Notes: generated by a model not told the origin, from the letters alone. Shown: positions 52,844 through 61,300, counted from the first letter of the stretch. The stretch is DNA of 64,000 nt from CAYZJR01 sp964503045 (GCA_964503045.1 CAZCZI010000006.1:62001-126000); one strand, 5' to 3'. Made by a program: numbers and translations.

Positions 52844-53896
52844 TTAAAAGTCCTTCTTGCCCGCCGACATCCACTCTCTGAACGATGGCGGCTCACGCAG
52901 TTCAACCACTTTCGCCGGCATTCTGCCGAAATATCCGGCGAGCAGCTTATTGTATTTGGCGACATCGGCATCGGTAGCTGTTCCGACGATTGTCTCATCT
53001 ACTGTTTTTTCTGGAGTGGCAACCGGAGTTTGATCGGGCAGCTTGACCTCATCATCAGTATTTTGCTTGGTCGATTTTATTGAAGTCTTGAGCGAACTGA
53101 AGAAGTTAGTGTCTTCGGTTGCCTGCCCAGGCATATTCGCTTGTACCGCGGCTTGCGCAGCCTGAGTCAAAGTTGCATCGTTTGCTTGCTGCACAACCGC
53201 TTGCGGCGCAGCGGCAGGCTTCGAACCTTTGAATGATGGGTCACCCTTCATTTGAGCAAACAGTTTTTGCTGTGCGGCCAATTCAGCAAGGTTTCTACGC
53301 TCTTGTTCGACTTGTTTGTAGCCCATAAAAGCGCGTGAAACCTTGTCCAACTCTTGGACGGCAGCAGCATAGTTTTTGTTTTTGCGGTAGCTGTCGGCTC
53401 TCAAGCAATAACAAAGATCCATACATGCTCTTTGCCTTTCGTTGAGTTTTCCTTCTTTGCGCTCAATGTCTGTGAGAATCGACATTGACTCTTCAAATTT
53501 GTTTTCCTTCGCAAACTGTTCTGCTGCCTCGATCTTGCTTTCCATCTCTTGAAGTTTCGGATATTCAATCGCGTACTTGATTCCAAAGCCTATCGCAGCA
53601 ATGACTCCGACAATTGACACCACCAGGAGTGCCAATCTAGCATGCTTATTGGCAAATACTGCTTGCACCCAATAAGGCAGCTTCGAGCTTGCTGCAGGGC
53701 TTTTTGCATCTTGCCTCTGAGGCGCGGGCGCCTGTTGCCGCGCATCTTCTCTATAAGGTCTGAGTTGCGGCGAATTCAGACGCGGGCGTGACGACGATCG
53801 CTCGCTGTATGTGCGTTCTCCGCATTCCTGGCAAAACAAGTCGTCTGCGAGTACTTCAGCTGAGCAGTTCTCACATCTCGTCTCTACGGTTTGCAT
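52844..53896 (-). CDS. Zinc-ribbon, single-pass membrane protein with TPR-like region
   Basis: A 350-residue protein. Residues 1-30 form a zinc ribbon (CENCSAEVLADDLFCQECGERTY) that would face the cytoplasm. A Pro/Gln/Arg-rich stretch leads to a membrane segment (about 88-107, LALLVVSIVGVIAAIGFGIKYA). Outside there is a helical TPR-like part (AEQFAKENKFEESMSILTDIERK, ADSYRKNKNYAAAVQELDKV) and an Ala/Gln-rich tail. The function is unknown. It is on the same strand as the TMTC-like gene and 129 bp upstream of it; co-regulation is possible. Confidence 0.75.
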   Translation of the reverse strand: MQTVETRCENCSAEVLADDLFCQECGERTYSERSSSRPRLNSPQLRPYREDARQQAPAPQRQDAKSPAASSKLPYWVQAVFANKHARLALLVVSIVGVIAAIGFGIKYAIEYPKLQEMESKIEAAEQFAKENKFEESMSILTDIERKEGKLNERQRACMDLCYCLRADSYRKNKNYAAAVQELDKVSRAFMGYKQVEQERRNLAELAAQQKLFAQMKGDPSFKGSKPAAAPQAVVQQANDATLTQAAQAAVQANMPGQATEDTNFFSSLKTSIKSTKQNTDDEVKLPDQTPVATPEKTVDETIVGTATDADVAKYNKLLAGYFGRMPAKVVELREPPSFREWMSAGKKDF

Positions 53897-54068
53897 CTAG
53901 ACCCCTTTATTAGCTAGGCGAAAGCAACAAGCTCCGGCATTTAGCCACGTTGTCAGTTTAACACCAGAGACCCTTTAGAAGCCGTAAAGCAAATTAAGTA
54001 GCGGGCAAATGCTAAGATCTGCCATGCCTTGAAGCATATACCTAATGTAAGACTCCAAATTGAAAAAC

Positions 54069-54127
54069 TGGACCTTTCAATATGTATACGCAGTTGTACC
54101 GATATCGGTATAAACCAGGACCGGACA
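54069..54127 (+). repeat. Dispersed palindromic repeat, copy D
   Basis: GGACCTTTCAATATGTATAC is followed by GCAGTTG, the palindrome TACCGATATCGGTA (54097-54110) and AAACCAGGACCGG. It ends 22 bp before the ATG of a small membrane protein gene, the closest of all copies to a start codon. Confidence 0.85.
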
Positions 54128-54148
54128 CTTCGAAACCTCACTGTTGAC

Positions 54149-54448
54149 ATGCAAGATATCAAGAAAACACAAAAGGAAGCTATTGAAGCAGCCGAAAGAG
54201 CGGAGCTGATTCAATCAATCAAAGCTCTTTATATCCCATTCTCGCTTTTCATAGCTTGCGTCATCTTGGCAGGCGGCGTGTTTTTGGTAAATCAAAACGA
54301 GCCTATCGGCTGGGGCTTCCTCGGTGTATCTGCAACCATAAGTCTTTCGGCATTCATTGCTCTGTTCCGTTTTCAAAATAAGACGCGCGCCAAAGGAATC
54401 ATTCCGATCGAACAAGATGATTTCGACGAAGAAAGCGTTTCCGACTAA
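54149..54448 (+). CDS. Small two-helix membrane protein, unknown function
   Basis: A 99-residue protein. A charged, helical N-terminus (MQDIKKTQKEAIEAAERAELI) leads into two membrane segments (about 26-47, YIPFSLFIACVILAGGVFLV, and 53-72, WGFLGVSATISLSAFIALF). An acidic tail closes it (DDFDEESVSD). I prefer the ATG at 54149 because the longer frame from 54029 reads through repeat copy D. No strong ribosome site is present. It is the third membrane protein gene in the window behind this repeat. No family is recognised. Confidence 0.65.
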   Translation: MQDIKKTQKEAIEAAERAELIQSIKALYIPFSLFIACVILAGGVFLVNQNEPIGWGFLGVSATISLSAFIALFRFQNKTRAKGIIPIEQDDFDEESVSD

Positions 54449-54469
54449 TTAGTTCCAATCAAAAGAAAA

Positions 54470-55018
54470 CTACAGATCGCCAGACAAGACCGCCAGGCGC
54501 CGATTCAGATAGCCGTTGTTTGGTTGAATCTGTTTTGCCTTGAGCAAAACATCCAGCGCGGCGCCGTGATCGCCTTTCGACTCGAGCGCCAGCGAAAGAT
54601 TGTTGTACGCAGCGAACATGCGCGCGTCTTTATCTATAGCTTGTTTGAGCGTGGAAATTGCCTCGTCAGTGCGGCCCAAAGCAAGCAGCTCGACTGCCTT
54701 CTCGTTGAGAATCGCAGCCGAGGAAGAGCCGGAAGAGCCCTTTTCGTTGAGCGCGTCTTCGTATTTACTGAGTGCCAGTTGGTGCTTTCCCTGCCGTCTG
54801 AGGGCTCGTGCTTGCTCCCAGTGCGAATCGATATCAGGCAGCCGCTTGAGCTCCTGCGCCTTCACATGCGAGTGTGCCGAATCTCTCAATTGTTGTGCGA
54901 ACCACGGAATGGAAATACCCATAACGAGAAGCAGCACCATATATAGTACCGGTGCGCGTCGAATTTCCAGCTCGGTGCCGTTCAACTCGCTAAAGGTCGC
55001 GGCATTAGGTATACGCAT
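54470..55018 (-). CDS. Membrane-anchored TPR protein
   Basis: A 182-residue protein with one N-terminal membrane segment (about 25-41, VLYMVLLLVMGISIPWF) and a C-terminal solenoid of about three TPRs (EQARALRRQGKHQLALSKYEDALNEKG, LLALGRTDEAISTLKQAIDKDARMFAAYNNLSLALESKGDHGAALDVLLKAKQIQP). The signal-anchor arrangement implies an extracytoplasmic TPR domain. The ATG at 55018 lies only three bases beyond the U-tract of the ribosomal operon terminator, so either it is read from a leaderless message or the true start is internal. Partner unknown. Confidence 0.75.
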   Translation of the reverse strand: MRIPNAATFSELNGTELEIRRAPVLYMVLLLVMGISIPWFAQQLRDSAHSHVKAQELKRLPDIDSHWEQARALRRQGKHQLALSKYEDALNEKGSSGSSSAAILNEKAVELLALGRTDEAISTLKQAIDKDARMFAAYNNLSLALESKGDHGAALDVLLKAKQIQPNNGYLNRRLAVLSGDL

Positions 55019-55020
55019 AG

Positions 55021-55051
55021 AAAAAGGTCCAGCCTGTAAATAGGCTGAACC
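55021..55051 (-). terminator. Rho-independent terminator of the ribosomal operon
   Basis: On the minus strand GGTTCAGCCT pairs with AGGCTGGACC around a 6-nt loop (ten pairs, one a U-G wobble), followed directly by TTTTT. It lies 18 bp after the rpsI stop and is the clearest intrinsic terminator in the window. Confidence 0.88.
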
Positions 55052-55069
55052 AAGAAGCCTCCGACGAGA

Positions 55070-55468
55070 TTATCTCTTCGAGAATTGGAAGCGTTTACGC
55101 GCTCTCTTGCGTCCGTATTTCTTCCTTTCTTTGACGCGCGGATCGCGAGTCAACAAACCTTCTACTCTCAATACCGGTCTGTTTTGCGGAGCCGCTTCTG
55201 CAAGCGCTCTGGCGATACCATGCCTGATAGCACCGACTTGACCAGCAATTCCACCACCAGCGACAGAAACGATGACATCGAAACGACCGTTGGCATCAGC
55301 AGCGCCGAATGGAACAAACACTTCACGCGCCAGACCCGGGCGATTGCCGATGTAGTCTTCGATGGTGCGGGAGTTAATCGTGACCACTCCGGTCCCTGGA
55401 ACGAGACGCACTCTCGCGGTTGCCGACTTTCTTCGACCTGTTCCGTAGTATTGAATAACGCTAGTCAT
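55070..55468 (-). CDS. rpsI: 30S ribosomal protein S9
   Basis: A 132-residue small-subunit protein whose C-terminal tail reaches the P-site tRNA. YYGTGRRKSATARVRLVPGTG opens it, GGGIAGQVGAIRHGIARAL is the conserved middle, and the tail KKYGRKRARKRFQFSKR ends in the required basic Ser-Lys-Arg. It follows rplM by 13 bp, the usual L13-S9 pair, and is the last gene of the long operon before the terminator at 55021. A normal, complete gene. Confidence 0.98.
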   Translation of the reverse strand: MTSVIQYYGTGRRKSATARVRLVPGTGVVTINSRTIEDYIGNRPGLAREVFVPFGAADANGRFDVIVSVAGGGIAGQVGAIRHGIARALAEAAPQNRPVLRVEGLLTRDPRVKERKKYGRKRARKRFQFSKR

Positions 55469-55481
55469 TTATTCCTCTTTC

Positions 55482-55928
55482 TTAGTGGGCGAGAGCATAC
55501 TCTTTGGGCTGCTGAGCTGCATGCGGATGCTCAGTGCCGGCATAAACTTTCAACTTGGTGAATTGTTGATCGCCAAGTCTGGTGTGTGGAAGCATTCCAC
55601 GAATGGCGCGTTCGACAACAGCTGTCGGGCGGCGGCGACGCAACGACGCGAGAGTTTCTTGTCTGAAGCCGCCTGGATAACCGGAGTGACGGTAGTAGAT
55701 CTTTTGCTGTTCTTTCTTGCCGGTCACTTTGATCTTTTCGGCATTAATCACAATCACGAAATCCCCGGTGTCGACATGCGGGGTAAACTCGGGCTTGTTC
55801 TTGCCGCGCAAAAGATTCGCCACTTCGCAAGCCAAACGTCCGAGAGTTTTGCCGTCGGCATCGACCACGAACCATTGCTTGTCTATGTCTTCTGCAGTTG
55901 GGCAGTACGTCGGGCTGTACGTCTTCAC
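55482..55928 (-). CDS. rplM: 50S ribosomal protein L13
   Basis: A 148-residue early-assembly protein of the large subunit. WFVVDADGKTLGRLACEVANLLRGKNK and DTGDFVIVINAEKIKVTGKKEQQK are the family signatures. RRRPTAVVERAIRGMLPHTRLG and YAGTEHPHAAQQP follow at the end. It is 47 bp downstream of truA and just upstream of rpsI. The small YRHSGYPGGFRQETL segment is standard. Complete and unremarkable. Confidence 0.98.
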   Translation of the reverse strand: MKTYSPTYCPTAEDIDKQWFVVDADGKTLGRLACEVANLLRGKNKPEFTPHVDTGDFVIVINAEKIKVTGKKEQQKIYYRHSGYPGGFRQETLASLRRRRPTAVVERAIRGMLPHTRLGDQQFTKLKVYAGTEHPHAAQQPKEYALAH

Positions 55929-55974
55929 TGGTCTTCTCCTGTCATCCTTTTGGGAGCTGGCTCATCAATTTCTT

Positions 55975-56766
55975 TTAGAACTGCGAGCCCATTTGTATCT
56001 TTGAATTGTCAAATAAGTCGAATGCTTCGGGATATTTTACCGAATTCAACGTCAGACCCCAGGCTGGAGCCGTTGGTCCGGCCAGGTCGCGAGCCTTACC
56101 GGCAAGAGCATCTCCCATTGCCTCAGGCTGCATCTTGCCGAGCCCTATCTCTATGAGCGTCCCGACAATAATTCGCACCATATTGTACACGAAGTGATCG
56201 GCGGCAATCCAGAACTCAAGCCTTCCTTCACCTAATTTCAACAAATCCGCTCGCCTTATTTCGCACTCAGTTGAGCTATTGTCTGAGTTCGATGACTTGA
56301 ATCCGGAGAAGTCGTGAAGCCCCAAAAGCACGCCAGCTGCGGCTTTCATAGTTTCGGTATCGAGAGGAGCTCTGACGAAATAGTGAGTGTTTTTTAACAG
56401 AGGGGAGCGTTGAGGCCTGTTCAAAATTCGATACACATACTCGCGCTCAATTGCCGATCGTCTGGCATGGAATTCATTGGTAACCACACAGGCATCGACA
56501 ACGCTCAAATCCTTTTTGAGAATTCCATTGAGCGCCCAACAAAAACGTTTGATGTCCACTTCGTTCTCCGGCCATTCGCAGTGCACGACTTGGCCGGCTG
56601 CATGTACACCGGTATCGGTTCTTCCACTGAACAGCGCAGTAACAGGGCTTCTCGCCAAAGTAGAAAGGGCGCTTTCCAGGTCCGATTGCACAGTTCTCAC
56701 ACCGACTTGGTACTGAGAGCCGTGAAACGACTTCCCGAAATACTCGATTAGAAGCGCTAAGCGCAC
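55975..56766 (-). CDS. truA: tRNA pseudouridine(38-40) synthase
   Basis: Converts uridines 38-40 in the tRNA anticodon arm to pseudouridine. The 263-residue protein contains the catalytic Asp in FSGRTDTGVHAAGQVVH, and the conserved FHARRSAIEREYVYRI and DHFVYNMVRIIVGTLIEIG. Its place between rplQ and rplM is the arrangement common in Cyanobacteria and Firmicutes, and it supports the operon reading. Length and motifs are normal. Confidence 0.97.
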   Translation of the reverse strand: MRLALLIEYFGKSFHGSQYQVGVRTVQSDLESALSTLARSPVTALFSGRTDTGVHAAGQVVHCEWPENEVDIKRFCWALNGILKKDLSVVDACVVTNEFHARRSAIEREYVYRILNRPQRSPLLKNTHYFVRAPLDTETMKAAAGVLLGLHDFSGFKSSNSDNSSTECEIRRADLLKLGEGRLEFWIAADHFVYNMVRIIVGTLIEIGLGKMQPEAMGDALAGKARDLAGPTAPAWGLTLNSVKYPEAFDLFDNSKIQMGSQF

Positions 56767-56810
56767 CGAATCACGCTTAAGTTATGCAAGGATTTACAAG
56801 GAGTCAAAAA

Positions 56811-57236
56811 CTACACAAGTTGAATCAAAGCCATTGGCGTTGCATCGCCACGGCGAGGTCCAATCTTGAGGATGCGCGTGTATCCGCCTGCTCTATCTTT
56901 GTATCGAGGAGCGATTTCTTCAAAGACGCGTTGCACGACATCACGGTCGTACACGTAAGCGCGAACCTGTCTTCTCAAATGCACTGCCCGAGCCACTTGT
57001 TTGGCGGCTTCGGCATCGCCTTTTTGCGCTTTTTCGCAAAGAGCCTTGTAGTCAGCAACCTGACCCTTTTTGCCCTTCGTGATAATGCGCTCGGTTTCGC
57101 CGCGCAGAGCTCTGGCTTTCGACAGCGTCGTCACGATTTCATCGTGGCGCAGAAGCTCAGTAGTGAGCGAGCGAAGCAGTGCTTCTCTCTGATCTTGGGG
57201 ACGTCCCAATCTATTTCCTGGTACACGGTGACGCAT
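56811..57236 (-). CDS. rplQ: 50S ribosomal protein L17
   Basis: A 141-residue large-subunit protein near the exit tunnel. MRHRVPGNRLGRPQDQREALLRSLTTELLRHDEIVTTLSKA is the usual start. GGYTRILKIGPRRGDATPMALIQLV is the usual end. It follows rpoA by 59 bp. A stretch of about 20 residues around AYVYDRDVVQRVFEEIAPRYKDR is also standard. No anomalies are seen. Confidence 0.97.
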   Translation of the reverse strand: MRHRVPGNRLGRPQDQREALLRSLTTELLRHDEIVTTLSKARALRGETERIITKGKKGQVADYKALCEKAQKGDAEAAKQVARAVHLRRQVRAYVYDRDVVQRVFEEIAPRYKDRAGGYTRILKIGPRRGDATPMALIQLV

Positions 57237-57295
57237 AGCTGTTGTCCTTTTTGTCCTTCTTAACCTGGGGTCAAGACCCTTCTATGTATTCGAAT

Positions 57296-58267
57296 CTACT
57301 TTATGTCTTTGGGAGTGTCAGCCAATGTCAAACCGAAACTGCGGAGGCGTTCGATCACTTCATCAGCCGACTTCTTACCGAAGTTTTTGATGTTCATCAG
57401 ATCGTCGTAAGAGAGCTTGAGCAGCTCACCCAACGAGTTGATGTTGGCGCGCTTCAAGCAGTTGTAAGCGCGAACGGAGAGCTCGAGTTCTTCAATCGAA
57501 ATAGAGCTGTGTTTGCCGTCGGTTTGTGCAGGCTGCGTGGCGGCAGGAACCATCGGCTTGCCGGAAAGCTCAGCTATCGGTACCAAGTGCTCGATAACTT
57601 GTCTTGCGGCTTGAGAAACTGCTTCTGTTGCATCAATAGATCCGTTGGACCAGATCTCGATGGTCAGCTTGTCGAAGTCGGTAGATTCGCCTACGCGAGT
57701 CGGCTCGACGTGATAGCTGACTTTTCTAACCGGCATGAACACGGCGTCGATAGGCAGCACATCGATTGCTTGCTTGTAGTGGCTGTGTGAATCTGCAGGC
57801 ACATAACCGCGACCGCGCTCAACAGTGATTTCAGCGCGAATGCGACCGCTTTCGGCCAGTGTGCAGATTTGCCAGTCGGGATTGATGATGGTGGCATCGG
57901 CGGGGCAAAGAATATCTCTGCCTGTTACCGGGCCGGTTCTTTCAACATCAAGGTGAAGGTATTGTGGGTCGTTGGAGAAGGTCTTCACGACTAGCCCTTT
58001 GAGGTTGAGCATAATGTCGATTACATCTTCGACGACACCGGGGACGGTGGTGAATTCGTGGGTGATACCATCGATTCTCACTGCCGAGACCGCACTACCA
58101 TCGAGAGAGGAAAGAAGTACACGGCGCAGTGCGTTTCCTAGAGTGGTTCCATAACCTCTTTCTAGTGGTTCAATTACGAACTTGCCATAAATAGATCCAT
58201 CAGCCCCGGTTTTATTTTCCAGGCATTTGATCTTGAGCGGTTCCATCAAATTAACTCCGTATGACAA
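57296..58267 (-). CDS. rpoA: RNA polymerase alpha subunit
   Basis: Assembles the polymerase core and contacts activators. The 323-residue protein has the N-terminal dimer domain (FVIEPLERGYGTTLGNALRRVLLSSLDGSAV, VRIDGITHEFTTVPGVVEDVIDIMLNLK) and the C-terminal helix-hairpin domain (ISIEELELSVRAYNCLKRANINSLGELLKLSYDDLMNIKNFGKKSADEVIERL). Length is usual. It lies between rpsD and rplQ as in the classical alpha operon. Confidence 0.98.
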   Translation of the reverse strand: MSYGVNLMEPLKIKCLENKTGADGSIYGKFVIEPLERGYGTTLGNALRRVLLSSLDGSAVSAVRIDGITHEFTTVPGVVEDVIDIMLNLKGLVVKTFSNDPQYLHLDVERTGPVTGRDILCPADATIINPDWQICTLAESGRIRAEITVERGRGYVPADSHSHYKQAIDVLPIDAVFMPVRKVSYHVEPTRVGESTDFDKLTIEIWSNGSIDATEAVSQAARQVIEHLVPIAELSGKPMVPAATQPAQTDGKHSSISIEELELSVRAYNCLKRANINSLGELLKLSYDDLMNIKNFGKKSADEVIERLRSFGLTLADTPKDIK

Positions 58268-58345
58268 CAGTCGATCCTCGCAATGTAACTAACTTTTGGG
58301 CGAACCAGTAACTCTGTTTCTTCAGATCCTTGTATATCTTTAGAT

Positions 58346-58969
58346 TTAGCGTGAGTAGTACTCGACGATGAGCGCTTCTCTGATTGTTTGGTCGAGATCT
58401 TCGCGAGCAGGCGGATTGATGATCGACACGGTCAAGTTTTCGAGATTGGCATTGATCCAGTTAGGAGCGACCGGCGATGGATTCGCTTCGATAACTGCCT
58501 TGACGAGCTTTTTGCTCTTTTCGGCAACTGACACGACTTGCCCAGGTTTCAATTCAACTGAAGGAACAGTCACGACCTTGCCATCAACAGTGATGTGTCC
58601 GTGAAGAATCAATTGGCGCGCTTGTGCTCTTGATGGAATCATGCCGGAGCGGTGCGCGATATTGTCCAAACGGCTCTCCAGAAGCTGCATCAGCTTGAGA
58701 CCGGTGGGAACTTTCTTTTGCTTTTGTGCGCGCTCGTAATAAGAAGCGAATTTCTTTTCGAGCACACCGTAGAACTGACGAAGTTTTTGTTTTTCACGCA
58801 ATTGCAAAGCGTATTCCGACTGCTTCTTGCGCTCTTGTCCGTGTTGACCGGGCGCATAGCGGCGACGCTCAATCGCGCACTTGGTGGTGTAGCAACGTGA
58901 GCCCTTCAAAAAGAGCTTTACACCTTCATTGCGGCATAGCTTGCATACCGAATCGCAGTATCTGGCCAA
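58346..58969 (-). CDS. rpsD: 30S ribosomal protein S4
   Basis: A 207-residue primary rRNA-binding protein, often the translational repressor of the alpha operon. CKLCRNEGVKLFLKGSRCYTTKCAIERR contains the four zinc cysteines (the C+ form), and an S4 RNA-binding domain (SRLDNIAHRSGMIPSRAQARQLILHGHITVDGK) follows. Its position between rpsK and rpoA differs from most photosynthetic cyanobacteria, where I recall rpsD being elsewhere, and is like Proteobacteria and Clostridia. Complete. Confidence 0.98.
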   Translation of the reverse strand: MARYCDSVCKLCRNEGVKLFLKGSRCYTTKCAIERRRYAPGQHGQERKKQSEYALQLREKQKLRQFYGVLEKKFASYYERAQKQKKVPTGLKLMQLLESRLDNIAHRSGMIPSRAQARQLILHGHITVDGKVVTVPSVELKPGQVVSVAEKSKKLVKAVIEANPSPVAPNWINANLENLTVSIINPPAREDLDQTIREALIVEYYSR

Positions 58970-59080
58970 GTTTTGATCTCCTCTTTTCGATCTTTCGAAT
59001 CTTTCGAATGAATGTTGATGATTAGTGAGTTTTGGAAGAACCGACAGCCGCTTGCGAATCTTCCGGTGTCATGACGGAGG

Positions 59081-59473
59081 TTATACGCGCCGGCGCTTAG
59101 GTGGACGGCAACCGTTGTGTGGAATTGGGGTTACATCTTTGATCAAAGTGATTTCGAGACCAGCCGCTTGCAATGCGCGAATGGCTGTTTCTCTTCCGGC
59201 TCCGGGGCCTTTAACAAGCACTTCCACTTGTCTCATGCCCTGGTCCATCGAGCGCTTGGCCACCGATTCAGCCGCTTGTTGAGCAGCGAACGGAGTGCCT
59301 TTCTTGGCGCCCTTGAAACCGACGGTTCCTGCCGAAGCCCAAGCGATTACTTGACCTTGCGGATCAGTCGAAGAAATGATCGTGTTGTTGAAAGTGCTCT
59401 GGATGTGCACCACGCCTTGCAATACAAAGCGGCGCTCTTTCTTTTTGGTGCGTGCCTTTGGAGACTTAGCCAT
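59081..59473 (-). CDS. rpsK: 30S ribosomal protein S11
   Basis: A 130-residue platform protein of the small subunit. VVHIQSTFNNTIISSTDPQGQVIAWASAGTVGFKGAKKGTPFAAQ is typical. VLVKGPGAGRETAIRALQAAGLEI and the ending DVTPIPHNGCRPPKRRRV are diagnostic. It lies between rpsM and rpsD with a spacer of about 110 bp before rpsD, longer than elsewhere in the operon. No oddities in the protein. Confidence 0.98.
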   Translation of the reverse strand: MAKSPKARTKKKERRFVLQGVVHIQSTFNNTIISSTDPQGQVIAWASAGTVGFKGAKKGTPFAAQQAAESVAKRSMDQGMRQVEVLVKGPGAGRETAIRALQAAGLEITLIKDVTPIPHNGCRPPKRRRV

Positions 59474-59528
59474 TGATCCTTTCTTTCCTTCTTATCGTTA
59501 TCTGGAGTTCGTGTGTAACTAACTTGCC

Positions 59529-59921
59529 TTAGCCTTTGCTCGGTGCAATCTTCTTGCCGGCAACGGTCATACGCTTGCGACCGCGGCGCGTACGCGCATT
59601 GGTCTTGGTGCGTTGACCACGGGTCGGAAGACCTCTTCTGTGGCGTTGACCGCGATAGCAGTTGATTTCGATTAAACGCTTGATGTTGAGACCTTCAACG
59701 CGTCTCAAGTCGCCTTCGACTTGCATCGTGCCGCTCTTCTCGATTTCTTCGCGAATGCGGCTGATCTCGTCTTCGGTCAAATCCTGAACGCGACGATGAT
59801 CGGGAATGGACAGCTTTTCACAAACCTTGCGGGCTGTGGTTCTGCCGATACCGTGAATGTAAGTGAGTGCGATCGCGGTTCTCTTGCTTCGCGGCAGATC
59901 TACTCCGGCTATTCGAGCCAT
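59529..59921 (-). CDS. rpsM: 30S ribosomal protein S13
   Basis: A 130-residue head protein of the small subunit that contacts tRNA and the large subunit. MARIAGVDLPRSKRTAIALTYIHGIGRTTARKVC starts it, and RGLPTRGQRTKTNARTRRGRKRMTVAGKK is the basic conserved end. It lies 58 bp after rpmJ and 55 bp before rpsK. Length is slightly above average because of the C-terminal KKIAPSKG. Confidence 0.98.
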   Translation of the reverse strand: MARIAGVDLPRSKRTAIALTYIHGIGRTTARKVCEKLSIPDHRRVQDLTEDEISRIREEIEKSGTMQVEGDLRRVEGLNIKRLIEINCYRGQRHRRGLPTRGQRTKTNARTRRGRKRMTVAGKKIAPSKG

Positions 59922-59979
59922 TTATCCTCCAAGAATTTCCCAGGCATCGCCATTTTTATAGTGACCCTGAAGTTAGCGT

Positions 59980-60093
59980 TTAACCCTGACGTTGCTTGTG
60001 CTTCGGGTTCTCGCAAATAATCGCGACGCGACCTTTGCGTTTGATGACCTTGCACTTCTCGCAGATTTTCTTTACTGAAGCTCTGACTTTCAT
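59980..60093 (-). CDS. rpmJ: 50S ribosomal protein L36
   Basis: A 37-residue protein read by hand from the minus strand, too short for an ORF length filter. It starts MKVRASVKKICEKCKVIKR and ends with a Lys/Gln/Arg tail. Cys11, Cys14, Cys27 and His32 form the zinc site of the C+ type. The ATG at 60093 follows AAGGGAAA on the minus strand, a good ribosome site. It sits between infA and rpsM in the expected order. Confidence 0.96.
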   Translation of the reverse strand: MKVRASVKKICEKCKVIKRKGRVAIICENPKHKQRQG

Positions 60094-60284
60094 TGTGAAT
60101 TTCCCTTCTGACGACTTGCATTACGCAAGCGCAATTGAGTGTTTGCAGATTTGCAAAATTCGAAATTCGAAAATTCGCAAATAGGCCTTCGCGCCGCTGA
60201 AGTTTAGACGGCACTAATGCTTGCGACCGTTAGGAACGCGCTCTACAGCATATCCAGACGGGCTGCAAACTACCAATTTTACAT

Positions 60285-60506
60285 CTAATCTTTGATTCTG
60301 TATGTAATTCTTCCGCGTGTTAAGTCGTATGGAGTGAGCTCAACGCGCACTCTATCGCCTGGAAGAATCTTAATAAAGTTTTTGCGAATTTTGCCGGAGA
60401 TATGGGCGAGCACCTTATGGCCGTTATCGAGTTCGACCCGAAACATCGCATTGGGCAGCGATTCGCGGATTGTACCTTCAAACTCAATTACGCCTTGTTT
60501 GGTCAT
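60285..60506 (-). CDS. infA: Translation initiation factor IF-1
   Basis: A 73-residue OB-fold protein that blocks the A site during initiation. VIEFEGTIRESLPNAMFRVELDNGHKVLAHISGKIRKNFIKILPGDRVRVELTPYDLTRGRITYR is the full family pattern. Its start overlaps the map stop by 4 bp (ATGA), so translation is coupled. The 190 bp between it and rpmJ is the longest spacer within this operon block; it holds repeated AATTCGAA words but no clear terminator. Confidence 0.98.
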   Translation of the reverse strand: MTKQGVIEFEGTIRESLPNAMFRVELDNGHKVLAHISGKIRKNFIKILPGDRVRVELTPYDLTRGRITYRIKD

Positions 60507-61288
60507 CCAATCTCCTCGTTCGGACGCTTCGTTAGGACTTCAGGGGCACCTTCGGTTATCAATAATGAATGTTCGAAGTGCGCTGATGGCTTGTAATCTT
60601 GCGTTACAACAGTCCAGCCATCAGACTTGGTTTTGACCCGATCGCCACCCTGATTGAACATAGGTTCAATTGCTATAACCATACCAGGTTGAAGACGCTT
60701 CTTGCTACCCGTGCGGTAGTTATAAATGAACGGGTCCTCATGGTAATCATTGCCAATGCCGTGCCCGCCGTAGTCTCGAACGATGCCATATGAACAGGCC
60801 TTTGCAATATCTTCAATTGCACCGCCTATTTCATCGAGTGTGGCACCGGCCGTGCTGACTCGAATTCCGGCATAGAGTGAGTCTTGCGTATCTTTGAGCA
60901 ACTTTTCAAGACGCGGCGTTATCTTGCCAACTGCAATCGTGATTGCCGTGTCACCAATGAAATTGAGAGTCTTGCCGTTTTCTTGACGGCTGAATGTAGC
61001 CCCAATATCCATACTCAAAATATCGCCATCTTTGAGAACCTTGTTTTTGTTTGGGATTCCATGCACCACTTCTTCGTTAACTGATGCACATATTGTGCAG
61101 GGGAAGTTTCTATAACCCTTGAACGTCGGGACAGCACCACCTTCTCGAATCAGTTTCTCTGCCAAAACATCGAGTTCCCATGTGGTCACTCCAACTGCAG
61201 CGACGCGCGTCAACTCTTCCAAAACTTGCCCGGCAAGCTTGCCGGCCTTGCGAAACAACTCAATATCTTTGTCTTGGGTAACGATCAT
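60503..61288 (-). CDS. map: Methionine aminopeptidase, type I
   Basis: Removes the initiator methionine from nascent proteins using a dinuclear metal site. The 261-residue protein has HGIPNKNKVLKDGDILSMDIGATF (first metal Asp), RDYGGHGIGNDYHEDPF (catalytic His) and PGMVIAIEPMFNQG with the metal Glu. It is placed between adk and infA as in many bacteria and overlaps infA by 4 bp. Normal length and motifs. Confidence 0.97.
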   Translation of the reverse strand: MIVTQDKDIELFRKAGKLAGQVLEELTRVAAVGVTTWELDVLAEKLIREGGAVPTFKGYRNFPCTICASVNEEVVHGIPNKNKVLKDGDILSMDIGATFSRQENGKTLNFIGDTAITIAVGKITPRLEKLLKDTQDSLYAGIRVSTAGATLDEIGGAIEDIAKACSYGIVRDYGGHGIGNDYHEDPFIYNYRTGSKKRLQPGMVIAIEPMFNQGGDRVKTKSDGWTVVTQDYKPSAHFEHSLLITEGAPEVLTKRPNEEIG

Positions 61289-61300
61289 TTCTGTTCTCTC

